Origin: Actinomadura hallensis
Lineage (GTDB): Bacteria; Actinomycetota; Actinomycetes; Streptosporangiales; Streptosporangiaceae
Direction: 5' to 3'
Assembly: GCF_006716765.1 (NCBI RefSeq)
Contig: NZ_VFPO01000001.1
Location: 1,426,001 to 1,490,000 of the forward strand
Length of the DNA: 64,000 bases
In this document: positions 9,377 to 18,641 of the stretch, piece by piece
Layout: each line of letters begins with the position of its first letter
Position numbering within the stretch: the first letter of the stretch is position 1
Notes under the pieces: model-generated
What the model saw: the letters and a program-made list of their open reading frames with translations, nothing else
What the model was told of the DNA's origin: nothing
Databases searched by the model: none
Program-made: the position numbers and the translations under genes

Positions 9377-10069
9377 TCAGCTCACCCATCCGAACGTGAT
9401 GGAGACGGGGACGGCGACGAAGCCGATCGTCACGACCGCGGCGACGGCCGCGGCGATGGCCCGGAACAGGCCGTCGGTGCGCGGGGTGCGCAGCCCCAGC
9501 GTCTGGAAGGCGCTCCAGATGCCGTGGCGGAGGTGCAGGCCGACGAGCACCATCGCGACGACGTACCAGACGGTGATGTACCAGCGCGAGGCGTCGAAGT
9601 TGGCGATCATCCGCTCGTAGGGGGTGGCGTCGGCGCCGAGCGGGTTGACGACGAAGAACGTCAGGTCCAGCAGGTGCCACACGACGTAGAACGCGATGAT
9701 GACGCCGCCGTACCGCATGGTGCGGGTGGCGTAGCCCTGGGCGTGCGACTTCTTCTTCTTGGACTGGTACTTGACCGGGCGCGCGGCCGACGCGCGCCGC
9801 GCCAGGGAGATCGCGGACCACATGTGCAGGGCGATCGCGACCACCAGCACGATCTCGATGAGCGTGAGGACGGTGCGGTGCGGCACGGCGGGCTCGCCGA
9901 TGGTGCGCAGCCAGTGCGCGTAGTCGTTGAAGCTCTCCGCACCGGAGAAGATCTTCAGGTTCCCGATCATGTGCGCGATCAGGTACAGGACGAGGATCGC
10001 GCCGGTGACGGCCATGACGGCCTTCTTTCCGACGGTCGACCTGGAGATCGCAGGAATCGCTACAGCCAC
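9377..10069 (-). CDS. sdhC: Succinate dehydrogenase 2 cytochrome b subunit
   Basis: A 230-residue type B membrane anchor with five helices and histidines placed to bind two haems ([32 protein letters not shown]). It transfers electrons to menaquinone. GTG 10069 is the start: TAGCTT (10077-10082 on the plus strand as AAGCTA) lies 7 bases upstream, so the operon is probably leaderless. An LTTR-like palindrome lies at 10127-10145. It is first in the sdhC-A-B operon. Confidence 0.92.
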   Translation of the reverse strand: MAVAIPAISRSTVGKKAVMAVTGAILVLYLIAHMIGNLKIFSGAESFNDYAHWLRTIGEPAVPHRTVLTLIEIVLVVAIALHMWSAISLARRASAARPVKYQSKKKKSHAQGYATRTMRYGGVIIAFYVVWHLLDLTFFVVNPLGADATPYERMIANFDASRWYITVWYVVAMVLVGLHLRHGIWSAFQTLGLRTPRTDGLFRAIAAAVAAVVTIGFVAVPVSITFGWVS

Positions 10070-10076
10070 GTCCCCG

Positions 10077-10082
10077 AAGCTA
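10077..10082 (-). promoter_or_regulatory. -10 element of sdh2 operon
   Basis: Reading the minus strand, TAGCTT is followed by 7 bases and the GTG start of sdhC2. A possible -35 TTGGAA lies 19 bases further upstream. Confidence 0.5.
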
Positions 10083-10126
10083 TGCAGACCGTGGCTGAGA
10101 GTTCCAAGTCATCGCTGTACTGGATT

Positions 10127-10145
10127 CGATAGCCGCAGGCTATCG
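10127..10145. promoter_or_regulatory. LysR-type operator upstream of sdh2
   Basis: CGATAGCC and GGCTATCG are perfect 8-base arms around GCA. The core ATAG-N7-CTAT has the T-N11-A layout of LTTR sites. Its centre is 67 bases upstream of the likely start of transcription, the classical LTTR recognition position. Confidence 0.55.
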
Positions 10146-10157
10146 TCCCACGCAGAT

Positions 10158-10172
10158 CGGACTTTGAGTCCG
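10158..10172. repeat. Short perfect hairpin in the sdh2/phosphatase gap
   Basis: CGGACT and AGTCCG flank TTG. It lies downstream of the converging side of the phosphatase gene and upstream of sdh2; it could be an operator or a weak terminator. Confidence 0.25.
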
Positions 10173-10269
10173 TTCTGTGATGAAGCGGACGGTGAGTGAC
10201 TTCACAGGGCGTTCGGGAACTTCGTCGCAGCGTGACGCAGACGACGTTGACGGAGTCGGGGGCCGTGTG

Positions 10270-11538
10270 TCAGAAACGATCGATTGCGTCGGTGAAACCC
10301 TCCTCGAACTGCCGTGACAGCAGCAGCACCGCGAGGTCGTCAGTCAAGGCGTCGCCGTTGAGGCGCTCCACCTCGGTGACCAGCTCGTCGATGAGCGCCC
10401 GTCCCGACGCGCCGCGCGCGCCGGCCCTGCGGGCCAGCTCGACGAGGCCGCCGGTGCCGAGCCGCTCGGGTCCCTCGCCGACCCTGCCCTCGATCAGCCC
10501 GTCGGTGTAGAGCATCAGCGCCCATGACTCCCCGAGGTCGATCTCGGTGGTCGGCCACTCCGCGCCGGGCAGCAGGCCGAGCGCCGGGCCGTGCGCGTAG
10601 TCGGGCAGCGCCGTCACCTCCAGGCCGCCACCGCCGCCGTCGGGGGCGCCGTCGCCGGGCGTCCTGCGGAACAGCAGCGGGGCCGGGTGCCCGGCCAGGT
10701 GCATCCGGGCGGTCCGCCGCGACGGCGCGATCGTGATCATGCAGAGCGTGGTGAAGATCTCCTCGGAGCGCCGCTCGTGGCCGAGGACGGTGTCGAGGAT
10801 GCCGAGGAGCTGCTCGCCGGTGTGCCCGGCCAGCACGAGCGTCCGCCACGCCATCCGGAGCTGGACGCCGAGGGCCGCCTCGTCGGGGCCGTGCCCGCAC
10901 ACGTCGCCGATCACCACGTGGACGGCGCCGCCCTCGGTCTGCACGGTGTCGTAGAAGTCGCCGCCGAGCAGCGCCCGCCGCCGGCCGGGCCGGTACCGGG
11001 TGTGGTGCCGCAGCGACGGGTCGTCGATCAGCGGGACGGGCAGCAGGCCGCGCTCCAGCCGGGCGTTCTCGCGGCCGAGGATGCGCGCCTCCACCAGCCG
11101 CCGCTCGGTCTCCTCCGAGCGCTTGCGCTCGATGGCGTACCGGATGGCGCGGGCCAGCAGCGGCGCGTCCACCTCCTGCTTGACCAGGTAGTCCTCCGCG
11201 CCGGCGGCGACCGCCTGCACGCCGAGGTGGGCGTCGTCCAGGCCGGTCAGGACGACGACGGCGGCCGGCCCGGACATCGCGAGCACCTCCCGCAGCCCGT
11301 CGAGCCGGTCGATGCCGGGGGCGGACAGGTCCACGATGATGCACTGGGTGCGCCGCGTCAGCGCCCGGCGCGCGGCGTCGAGGTCGACGGCGACCCGGAT
11401 CTCGGCGTCCATGCCGCTCTCGGCGAGCATCTTCTCGACCATGAGGACGTCGCCGGGGTCGTCGTCGATGAGGAGCAGGTCGACCCTGTCGTCGCCCCCC
11501 GGCGTATGGGACTGCGTCTGGTGACTGATGGTGCTCAC
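10270..11538 (-). CDS. Response regulator with SpoIIE/RsbU-type PP2C phosphatase output
   Basis: A 422-residue two-domain protein. The receiver domain (about 18-135) has the acidic pocket LLIDDDPGD, phosphoacceptor D70 in CIIVDLSAPG, and K120. A coiled linker (about 135-165) leads to a PP2C-like phosphatase domain (about 175-415) with GGDFYD at 192-197 and GDVCGHG at 211-217, residues expected to bind metals. Such proteins dephosphorylate anti-sigma-factor antagonists in partner-switching pathways. I chose GTG 11538, where receiver homology begins; the frame stays open upstream to 12018 without recognisable homology. No cognate histidine kinase or anti-sigma factor is nearby. Confidence 0.85.
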   Translation of the reverse strand: MSTISHQTQSHTPGGDDRVDLLLIDDDPGDVLMVEKMLAESGMDAEIRVAVDLDAARRALTRRTQCIIVDLSAPGIDRLDGLREVLAMSGPAAVVVLTGLDDAHLGVQAVAAGAEDYLVKQEVDAPLLARAIRYAIERKRSEETERRLVEARILGRENARLERGLLPVPLIDDPSLRHHTRYRPGRRRALLGGDFYDTVQTEGGAVHVVIGDVCGHGPDEAALGVQLRMAWRTLVLAGHTGEQLLGILDTVLGHERRSEEIFTTLCMITIAPSRRTARMHLAGHPAPLLFRRTPGDGAPDGGGGGLEVTALPDYAHGPALGLLPGAEWPTTEIDLGESWALMLYTDGLIEGRVGEGPERLGTGGLVELARRAGARGASGRALIDELVTEVERLNGDALTDDLAVLLLSRQFEEGFTDAIDRF

Positions 11539-11929
11539 AGGATGTTTCCGAAAGTCGGGCCGGCGACTGGCACTGGCAACGGTCACGGCGTTCCGCTTGT
11601 TCCCGCGGGTCGCGGGGACCGGTACGCGCCGCGCCGGGGAGCGGCATGGGCCCAGCCGCCGGAGTCCCGGCTCAGGGAGCGGATCATCATCGCTCCGTTG
11701 ATCAGACCTTAGCGGGTACGCGCGGCGGGTTGCACCCTCCGGGCGTGTCCGGACGGACAATGCGGACAGTCCGTAAGTGACCTCGGTCGGTGAAAAACCA
11801 GTCGAAGTCGCGCCGTCCGGCTGCATAACCTTCGTTCGTGAAGCCGTTGCCGGAAAAAGATCCTGGCACGCCCGACATCGGCGTCCGCGGGGGGACGACG
11901 ACCTCCCGCGGTCCCGGCACCGGCTCGCG
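11539..11929. other. Intergenic region upstream of the phosphatase gene
   Basis: About 390 bases without a supported gene or clear motif. Open frames here on both strands lack recognisable homology. It is bounded by an ABC-transporter remnant, so it may be decayed coding DNA. Confidence 0.4.
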
Positions 11930-12190
11930 ATGTACGACTGGCTCGTCGGCGCGGACGGCGGCGTGCCGCTGGTCGAGCTGCCGCTGGACGACCTGCGCGG
12001 CCACGTCGCGCTGGTCACCCAGGAGCACCACGTGTTCCGCGGGACGCTCCGGGAGAACCTCGTGATGGCCCGCCCGGACGCGTCCGACGCCGATCTGGAG
12101 CTGGCCCTGTCGGCCGTCGACTGGGACGGCCCCGGCCTCGCCGCTGCCGGCGGCTCCTACGCCGCCCTGTGGTGCTCCTGGCGGCACTGA
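11930..12190 (+). pseudogene. ABC transporter ATPase remnant
   Basis: The translation from ATG 11930 contains an unmistakable slice of an ABC nucleotide-binding domain: beta strands and the Q-loop segment VALVTQEHHVFRGTLRENL, then the helix DASDADLELALSAVDWD. It jumps directly to SYAALWCSW, the usual extreme C-terminus of such exporters. The signature motif, Walker B, D-loop and H-loop are missing, as is everything before the Q-loop, including Walker A and the membrane domain. This is best explained by a 5' truncation plus an internal deletion of roughly 90-100 codons. Its stop converges on the peptidase gene 29 bases away. It cannot encode a working ATPase. Confidence 0.8.
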
Positions 12191-12219
12191 CCGCTCGGCG
12201 TGGCCGTCGCCCCGCCGCC

Positions 12220-14301
12220 CTACCGGCTCAGGGACTGCTTGAGGAAGTCGACCTGGATGTGGAGGAGGTTCTCCGCCACCACTTCCTGCGGGGTCATGTG
12301 GGTGACGCCCGACAGGGGCAGGACGGTGTGGGGACGGCCCGCGGCCAGCAGGGCCGACGACAGGCGGAGCGTGTGGGCGGCGACCACGTTGTCGTCGGCG
12401 AGACCGTGGATGAGCATGAGCGGCCGCTTCAGCTCGCCCGCCATCTCGATGAGGGAGTTGGCGGCGTAGTTGTCCGGCTCCTCGTCCGGGTGGCCCAGGT
12501 AGCGCTCGGTGTAGTGGGTGTCGTACAGGCGCCAGTCGGTGACCGGGGCGCCGGCGACCGCGGCGTGGAACACGTCCGGGCGGCGCAGGACCGCCAGGCC
12601 CGCGAGCCAGCCGCCGAACGACCAGCCCCGGATGCCGACGCGGTCGAGGTCGAACGCGTCGCGGTGCCGCCGCGCCGCCTCGATCAGCGCGGTGATCTGG
12701 TCCTCCAGGACCGGTTCGGCGAAGTCGCCGCGGACGGCGCGCTCCCACGCGGGACCGCGTCCCGGGGTGCCGCGGCCGTCCGCGATCACCACGGCGAACC
12801 CCTGGTCGGCGAGCCACTGTGGCTCGCAGTACGCCCGCTGGACGGCGAGGACGCGCTGCGCGTGCGGCCCGCCGTAGGGGTCCATGAGGACGGGCAGGCG
12901 GCCGTCGCCGGGCCGCCAGCCGGAGGGCAGCAGCACGGCGGTCCGCAGCTCGCGGTCCCCGGAGCGCAGCAGCTCGACCCGCGGCGTGATCACCGGCGTC
13001 TCCGCGAACGACGCGATCGGGTGGACGCCGGACGGGGTCCGCACCTCGACCTCCACGCCGGGACGGTCCAGCCGCGAGCCCGCCACCACGGTGGTCCCGC
13101 CGGAGCGGGTGCCGCCGAAGACGCCCGGACCCTCGCTGATCCGCGTCACCCCGGACCCGTCCCAGGAGTACAGGTGGATCTCGGTGGGCTCCTCCGAGGC
13201 GGTGAACAGGATCGAGTCGCCGTCCACGCCGAGCACCGACCGGACCTGCAGCCCGGCGGGCGTCACCGGAGCGCCGGCGACGGTGATGCGGCGCGTGTCG
13301 GTCTCGCGGTCCTCGGTGATCCACACCAGGTCGCCGCCGCCCGTCCGGGCGGGCAGCCCCGGGACGATCTCCGTCCACACCGGGTCGTGCTCGTTGTGCA
13401 GGAGCCTCGTCTCCCCGTCGGCCGGGTCGACCCGCAGCACGCGCTGAGAGCGCTGGTCGCGCGGCTGGACGACGATGAGCAGGCCGTGCCGGTCCCACGC
13501 GGCGGTCACGATGTAGGGGAATTCGCCGCGGTCCCAGTCGACGTCGACGCGGCCGCCGTCGACCTTGAGCAGCGCCAGCGACACCATCGCGTTGGGGGTG
13601 CCCGCGGCCGGGTAGGCGATCTCGGCGGGCGGCGCGTCCGGGTTGGCGGGGTCGGCGATGTGCCAGCGCTGCACCGGCGTCTCGTCGACCCGGGCGACGA
13701 GCAGCGTCGACCCGTCCGGGGACCACCAGTGGCCCCGCATCCGGCCCATCTCCTCGGCCGCGACGAACTCCGCGAGGCCGTAGGAGACCTGCTCGGACTC
13801 GGGCTGCACCAGCGCCCGGTCGCCGGTGCCGTCGATCTCGATGAGCCGCAGCGTCCGCTCCGACACGTACGCGATCCGCCGCCCGGCCGGATCGGGACGC
13901 GGGTCGAAGACCGGCGCCCGCGCGGGCAGCTCCCGGACGATCGCGGTGTCGAGGTCGGCGACGTACAGGCGGCCCGCGAGGGTGAACACCGCCTGCCGCA
14001 TCGCCCGGTCGGTGGCGTACCCGACGATGCCGCCCGCCTGCTCGCGGGCGCGTTCGCGCCGGGCCCGCTCCTCGGCCGGCAGGTTCTCCTCGCCCGGCAC
14101 GTCCAGCGCCGAGGGGTCGGCCACGCAGCGCTCCTCGCCGGTGGCGGTGTCCAGCGTCCACAGGCAGGTGACCGGGTCGTCGCCCGCCTTCGTGCGCAGG
14201 AACGCGACGCGGGTCTCGTCCGGCGCGATCTGGAAGGCGCGCGGGACGCCGAGGCTGAACCTGCGGGTGCGGGCGCTCTGCCGCGGATAGCTGATGCTCA
14301 T
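12220..14301 (-). CDS. Prolyl oligopeptidase / dipeptidyl-peptidase IV-like serine peptidase
   Basis: A 693-residue S9-family peptidase. The N-terminal part (about 1-430) is a beta-propeller of the DPP IV type; the C-terminal part is an alpha/beta hydrolase. The catalytic triad is visible: S561 in GWSFGGW, D636 in HGLADDN and H668 in GVTHMTP. It should cleave short peptides, releasing dipeptides after proline or alanine. No signal peptide is seen, so it is probably cytoplasmic. ATG 14301 (MSISYPRQ) is the family-like start; an in-frame ATG 14376 is less likely. It is divergent from the kinase gene at 14483. Confidence 0.88.
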   Translation of the reverse strand: MSISYPRQSARTRRFSLGVPRAFQIAPDETRVAFLRTKAGDDPVTCLWTLDTATGEERCVADPSALDVPGEENLPAEERARRERAREQAGGIVGYATDRAMRQAVFTLAGRLYVADLDTAIVRELPARAPVFDPRPDPAGRRIAYVSERTLRLIEIDGTGDRALVQPESEQVSYGLAEFVAAEEMGRMRGHWWSPDGSTLLVARVDETPVQRWHIADPANPDAPPAEIAYPAAGTPNAMVSLALLKVDGGRVDVDWDRGEFPYIVTAAWDRHGLLIVVQPRDQRSQRVLRVDPADGETRLLHNEHDPVWTEIVPGLPARTGGGDLVWITEDRETDTRRITVAGAPVTPAGLQVRSVLGVDGDSILFTASEEPTEIHLYSWDGSGVTRISEGPGVFGGTRSGGTTVVAGSRLDRPGVEVEVRTPSGVHPIASFAETPVITPRVELLRSGDRELRTAVLLPSGWRPGDGRLPVLMDPYGGPHAQRVLAVQRAYCEPQWLADQGFAVVIADGRGTPGRGPAWERAVRGDFAEPVLEDQITALIEAARRHRDAFDLDRVGIRGWSFGGWLAGLAVLRRPDVFHAAVAGAPVTDWRLYDTHYTERYLGHPDEEPDNYAANSLIEMAGELKRPLMLIHGLADDNVVAAHTLRLSSALLAAGRPHTVLPLSGVTHMTPQEVVAENLLHIQVDFLKQSLSR

Positions 14302-14482
14302 GGCATCCGAGTCTGCCAGGGAGGGCCGCGCGGCCCGAAGCGCCGCCCACCGAAGCCCGGCTGCCCGTATGATCACGGGTCGTCGCCTGGCGGACGCCGG
14401 AACAGCCCGTGCCCGTGTCCGCGCTCGCGTAAGCTCAAGACTTCCCCAAACACTTTTTCCGTCGCGGGCTGAGGAGTGGTCA

Positions 14483-15952
14483 ATGCCGGAGCTGCAGCCG
14501 GGAGATCCCCGGCGGCTTGGCTCGTACGAGATCGTCGAGCGGCTCGGCGAAGGCGGCCAGGGCGTCGTCTACGCCGGGGTCGACGCCTCCGGGAACAAGG
14601 CCGCCATCAAACTGCTGCGCGCGGATCTCGCCGGCGACGCGATGGCGCGCAACCGCTTCGTCCGGGAGGCGCAGGCGGCCAAGCAGGTCGCGCGGTTCTG
14701 CACCGCGCAGGTCCTGGAGGCCGACGTCGCGGGCGACCAGCCCTACATCGCCAGCGAGTACGTGCCGGGCCCCTCCCTCTACAAGCAGGTCACCGAGACC
14801 GGCCCGATCACCGGCGCCGCGCTGGACCGGCTCGCGATCGGCACCGCGACCGCGCTCGTCGCGATCCACCAGGCGGGGATCGTGCACCGCGACTTCAAGC
14901 CCCACAACGTCATCATGGCGCCGGACGGCCCCAGGGTGATCGACTTCGGGATCGCGCGGGCGCTGGACACCGGGCAGACGAACGCGACCAAGGCGATCGG
15001 CACGCCGTCCTACATGGCGCCCGAGCAGGTCGCCGGCGCGTCGCTCACCGAGGCCGTGGACGTGTGGGCCTGGGCGACGACGATGGTGTTCGCCGCGACC
15101 GGCCGCCCGCCGTTCGGCGACGACACCGTCGTCGCGGTGATCAACCGGGTGATGAACGAGCCGCCGTCGCTGGAGGGCGTCCCGGAGAACCTGCGCGGGC
15201 TGATCTCGGCGTGCCTGGTGAAGGAGCCGGAGCGGCGGCCGACCGCGCAGCAGCTGATGATGGCGCTGATCGGCAGCGGCCCCGGCGGCGCGGGACAGAC
15301 CCGCATGGACGACCCCGCGCAGGCGACCACGCTGCTCGCGGAGGGCTCGACGATCGCCGCGGGCGGGGCCGCCGCCGGGATGATGGCGGGCCCGCCCGGA
15401 GGCGCCACCCGGCGGGTGTCGCCCGCCGAGTTCACCGGCGACCTCCCGCCCGCCCGGCCGCCCTACGGCGGCCCGCCGCCCCGCGCGGGCCGCTACGACG
15501 ACTGGGAGCCGGAGCGCAAGTCCAAGTGGCCGATCTTCGCGGCGGTCGCGGCGATCGCCGCGCTGGCGCTGGTCGTGGGCCTGTTCATGGCGAACCGGAA
15601 GGGCGACTCGTCGGAGACGCCGGGCTTCCCGTCGGTCACCGACAGCTCCTCGGTCGAGGAGACGCCGACCGACGACGATGACGACGACGACGAGCCGGCC
15701 CCGACCCGCACCCGGACGCGCGAGCAGCCCCCGCCGCCGCCCACGCGGATCCCGACGACCCGTCCGACCACCGAGCTTCCGACCCAGGTGCCCACCACCG
15801 AGGTCCCGACGCCGACGCCGCCCACCGGCGGTGGCGGCGGCGGTGGCGGCGGCGACGATGACGACTCCGGCGGCGGCTCCGGCGGAGGAGGAGCCGGCGG
15901 CGGTGGCTCCGGCGGCGGTGGCGGCGGCGCCGGGCCGGGCGGGGGCGACTGA
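14483..15952 (+). CDS. Membrane-anchored Ser/Thr protein kinase with glycine-rich tail
   Basis: A 489-residue PknB-class kinase. Kinase motifs are intact: glycine loop GEGGQGVVY (22-30), K43, HRDFKPHN with D137, DFG D154-G156, and the APE motif. A Pro/Gly-rich linker follows, then one membrane helix (about 349-370). The outside part is low complexity: an acidic run, a Thr/Pro stretch and a C-terminal Gly/Asp/Ser region, with no PASTA or other ligand domain. It likely spans the cell wall and phosphorylates cytoplasmic targets. Start ATG 14483 has GAGGAG 6-7 bases upstream. No operon partner is evident. Confidence 0.9.
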   Translation: MPELQPGDPRRLGSYEIVERLGEGGQGVVYAGVDASGNKAAIKLLRADLAGDAMARNRFVREAQAAKQVARFCTAQVLEADVAGDQPYIASEYVPGPSLYKQVTETGPITGAALDRLAIGTATALVAIHQAGIVHRDFKPHNVIMAPDGPRVIDFGIARALDTGQTNATKAIGTPSYMAPEQVAGASLTEAVDVWAWATTMVFAATGRPPFGDDTVVAVINRVMNEPPSLEGVPENLRGLISACLVKEPERRPTAQQLMMALIGSGPGGAGQTRMDDPAQATTLLAEGSTIAAGGAAAGMMAGPPGGATRRVSPAEFTGDLPPARPPYGGPPPRAGRYDDWEPERKSKWPIFAAVAAIAALALVVGLFMANRKGDSSETPGFPSVTDSSSVEETPTDDDDDDDEPAPTRTRTREQPPPPPTRIPTTRPTTELPTQVPTTEVPTPTPPTGGGGGGGGGDDDDSGGGSGGGGAGGGGSGGGGGGAGPGGGD

Positions 15953-16065
15953 CCTGCGGTTCCGCCCCGGGGACGGGCGCTGAACTGCGCTGCGGTGTGT
16001 GCGGTGTCCCACTCGGCGAGGCCGGTCATCGCCGGTGGGCCGTGCGCTGAGTAGGCTCGTTACCT

Positions 16066-16968
16066 ATGAAGGAGCCGCGGATCCTGTTCGTCCATGCCCA
16101 TCCGGACGACGAGGCCATCGGGACCGGGGCGACCATGGCCAAATACGCCGCCGAGGGCGCCCACGTCTGTCTGGTCACCTGCACGCTGGGTGAGGAGGGC
16201 GAGGTCATCCCCGAGGACCTGCGCCACCTGGCGTCCGACAAGGAGGACCGTCTCGGGGAGTACCGGATCGGGGAACTGGCGGAGGCGTGCGCGGCGCTCG
16301 GCGTCCGCGACCACCGCTTTCTGGGCGGCGCGGGACGCTACCGGGACTCCGGCATGATGGGGGCCCCGACCAACGACGACCCCCGCTGCTTCTGGCGGGC
16401 CGACGTCGAGACCGCCGCGCTCGACCTCGTCCCGGTGATCCGGGAGGTCCGCCCCCACGTGCTCGTCACCTACGACGAGCGGGGCAACTACGGGCACCCC
16501 GACCACATCCAGGCGCACCGCGTCGCGTGGCGGGCGTTCGAGCTGGCGGCCGACCCCTCCCACGAGGACGGCGCGGAGCCGTGGCGGATCGCCAAGTTCT
16601 ACGCCTACGCCACCCCGCGCACCGTGCTCGCCCGCGCGATCGCGGTGATGCGGGAGAAGAAGCTGCCGTTCGCCCGCGTCGCCGGGCTGGACGAGCTGGG
16701 CTCCGGCGTCCCCGACGGCCAGGTCACCACGGCCGTGGACGCCCGCGCCCACCTGCCGGCCAAGATCGCGGCGCTGCGCGCCCACCGCACCCAGATCACC
16801 GTGGCGCCCGACGAGGTCGGCCCGTTCTACGCGCTGTCGAACAACCTGGGGCAGCAGGCGTTCGGCACCGAGTACTACATCCTGCAGGCCGGTGAGCTGG
16901 GGCCGCTCGGCCCCGGGCGCCGCGAGCAGGACCTGTTCGCCGGCCTCACCGACGACCCGCCCGCCTGA
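16066..16968 (+). CDS. mshB: Mycothiol biosynthesis deacetylase MshB
   Basis: N-acetyl-1-D-myo-inosityl-2-amino-2-deoxy-alpha-D-glucopyranoside deacetylase, the second step of mycothiol synthesis. This 300-residue LmbE-family protein shows the zinc site HAHPDDE at 10-16 and HPDH at 144-147. The segment [17 protein letters not shown] separates MshB from the related amidase Mca. Length matches MshB of Mycobacterium. A TAGGCT element (16052-16057) lies 8 bases before ATG, suggesting a leaderless message. The next gene begins 61 bases downstream. Confidence 0.92.
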   Translation: MKEPRILFVHAHPDDEAIGTGATMAKYAAEGAHVCLVTCTLGEEGEVIPEDLRHLASDKEDRLGEYRIGELAEACAALGVRDHRFLGGAGRYRDSGMMGAPTNDDPRCFWRADVETAALDLVPVIREVRPHVLVTYDERGNYGHPDHIQAHRVAWRAFELAADPSHEDGAEPWRIAKFYAYATPRTVLARAIAVMREKKLPFARVAGLDELGSGVPDGQVTTAVDARAHLPAKIAALRAHRTQITVAPDEVGPFYALSNNLGQQAFGTEYYILQAGELGPLGPGRREQDLFAGLTDDPPA

Positions 16969-17029
16969 GCGGCCTTTTCCGGCCCCGGAGCGGGGAGGTT
17001 CCGGAACGCCCACCGGTACGCTGGCGGGC

Positions 17030-17518
17030 GTGGACATGGACGACGACGAGAACCGGGTTCGCCTGGCGAAGGACGGCCCCCCGGCCGGCGCCACCGCCGC
17101 CCCCGCCCCGCAGGGCCGGGTCGACGAGGCGATCGTGTCCGGCGCCGCGTACGCGGCCCTCGCGCTGCTCGGCGCGGCGTTCGGCGTGGTCGGGTCCTTC
17201 GCGCAGAACTGGACGGCCGGCCCGGTCCCGGTCGCGTCGATCGTGCTGGTCGCGCTGGTCTTCGCCATGGTCCGGCTGGCCGGGTACGGGATGGGCGGCC
17301 GGCTCGGCGCGACGGTCCCCGCCGCCGCATGGGTGATCGTCGCCTTCCTGATGTCGGTGCGCCGCGCCGAGGGCGACCTCGTCGTCCCCGGGACGGTCGC
17401 CGGGTACGTCTTCATCGTCGGCGGCATGGTGGCCGCCGTCGCCGGGGTGATGCTGGTGCCCGCGTCCCGCGCACCGGGCGAGTGGCTGCTCCGCGGTGCG
17501 CCGCGCACCCGCGACTAG
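17030..17518 (+). CDS. Hypothetical membrane protein following mshB
   Basis: A 162-residue protein with an acidic N-terminus and four membrane helices: AYAALALLGAAFGVVGSFA, PVASIVLVALVFAMVRLAG, GATVPAAAWVIVAFLMSV and VAGYVFIVGGMVAAVAGVML. Membrane proteins of this kind often follow mshB in actinomycetes (I recall the label DUF6113, not verified). GTG 17030 is preceded by TACGCT (17017-17022) at 7 bases, a leaderless start; ATG 17036 is the alternative. Function unknown. Confidence 0.7.
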   Translation: MDMDDDENRVRLAKDGPPAGATAAPAPQGRVDEAIVSGAAYAALALLGAAFGVVGSFAQNWTAGPVPVASIVLVALVFAMVRLAGYGMGGRLGATVPAAAWVIVAFLMSVRRAEGDLVVPGTVAGYVFIVGGMVAAVAGVMLVPASRAPGEWLLRGAPRTRD

Positions 17519-17569
17519 CGCGACCGGGGCCCGGCGCGGAACTCCTCGCGGGCGGCGCTCCGGCGGATG

Positions 17570-18538
17570 TCAGCGGACGGCGTCGACCGAGTTCGCGGCG
17601 CCGTTGCGCGCCACGTAGTCCCCGACGCGGTCCTCGCGGACGGCGTCGAACAGGTCCTTCATGGCGGCCTCGTCCAGCAGTATCACGCTCTGGTCGCCCC
17701 GCGCCGCGGGTCCCTCGACGGGCGTGGTCACGTACTCCAGCGTCGACGTCTCCAGCAGCCGCCGCGCCAGGCTCCGCAGCGTCCCCGACGTGACGGACCC
17801 GTCCACGGTGACCGAGCGGGACACCGCCCGGACGAACCGGTCGATCTTGACGGGGTTGCGGGTGTCGAGCGCCTTGTTCGCGAGGGCCTGCAGGAACGCC
17901 TGCTGCCGCTTGATCCGGTCGAGGTCCCCGGACGGCAGGTTCCAGCGCTGCCGCACGAAGTCGAGCGCCTCCACGCCGTTCAGGTGGTGGCGCCCCGCCT
18001 CCCACGTGCGCTGGTGCATTGGGTCGTGGGTGCGCTTGGTGATGGTCACGTCGACGCCGCCGAGCGCGTCGGTCATCTCCACGAACCCGTTGAAGTCGAG
18101 CGCGGCGTAATGGTCGACGCGGACCTTCGTGAGCCGCTCCACCGTGCGGATCAGCAGCGACGGCCCGCCGTGCGCGAACGCGGCATTGATCTTCGTGGTG
18201 CCGTGGCCGGGCACCGGCACCCACCCGTCCCGCGGAATCGCGATCACCGAGACCCGGGACCCGTCCTCCGACAGGTGGACCAGCATGATCGCGTCGGCGC
18301 GGGCGCCCATCCACGGCATGTCCTCGCGCTTGTCCGACCCGATCAGCAGCCAGTTCTCCCCGCGCCCGGTGGACGACGGCCGCCCCGCCTCGGTCGGCAT
18401 CGCGCCGGCGATCCGGTCGACCTCCCCGTCATAGGCGCGTTGCAGCAGGTACAGGCCGACGCCCAAGAGAAGCACGACGCCGAGCGCCAGCCCCCCGCAC
18501 CCGACGACGACCCGGCGCTTACCCCATCTCCGCAACAT
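17570..18538 (-). CDS. LytR-CpsA-Psr (LCP) family cell-wall ligase
   Basis: A 322-residue membrane protein with one N-terminal helix (about 10-30) and an outer LCP domain. Typical features are WLLIGSDKR, RADAIMLVHL, the IPRDGWVPVPGHGTTKINAAFAHGG-type region with conserved Asp and Arg, and RQRWNLPSGDLDRIKRQQ. LCP enzymes transfer lipid-linked glycopolymers such as arabinogalactan or teichoic-acid-like chains to peptidoglycan. Length is normal for the family. It is a single-gene unit 103 bases from rocD. Confidence 0.9.
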   Translation of the reverse strand: MLRRWGKRRVVVGCGGLALGVVLLLGVGLYLLQRAYDGEVDRIAGAMPTEAGRPSSTGRGENWLLIGSDKREDMPWMGARADAIMLVHLSEDGSRVSVIAIPRDGWVPVPGHGTTKINAAFAHGGPSLLIRTVERLTKVRVDHYAALDFNGFVEMTDALGGVDVTITKRTHDPMHQRTWEAGRHHLNGVEALDFVRQRWNLPSGDLDRIKRQQAFLQALANKALDTRNPVKIDRFVRAVSRSVTVDGSVTSGTLRSLARRLLETSTLEYVTTPVEGPAARGDQSVILLDEAAMKDLFDAVREDRVGDYVARNGAANSVDAVR

Positions 18539-18641
18539 GCCCTCACGCTCGCGCGCGAGGACCCGCCCCGCCGCACGCCATGCGGCACCCGACCAAGACT
18601 TGGCACACCCTGGGGTTTCAGATGGGGCCGTCTGATCGTCG

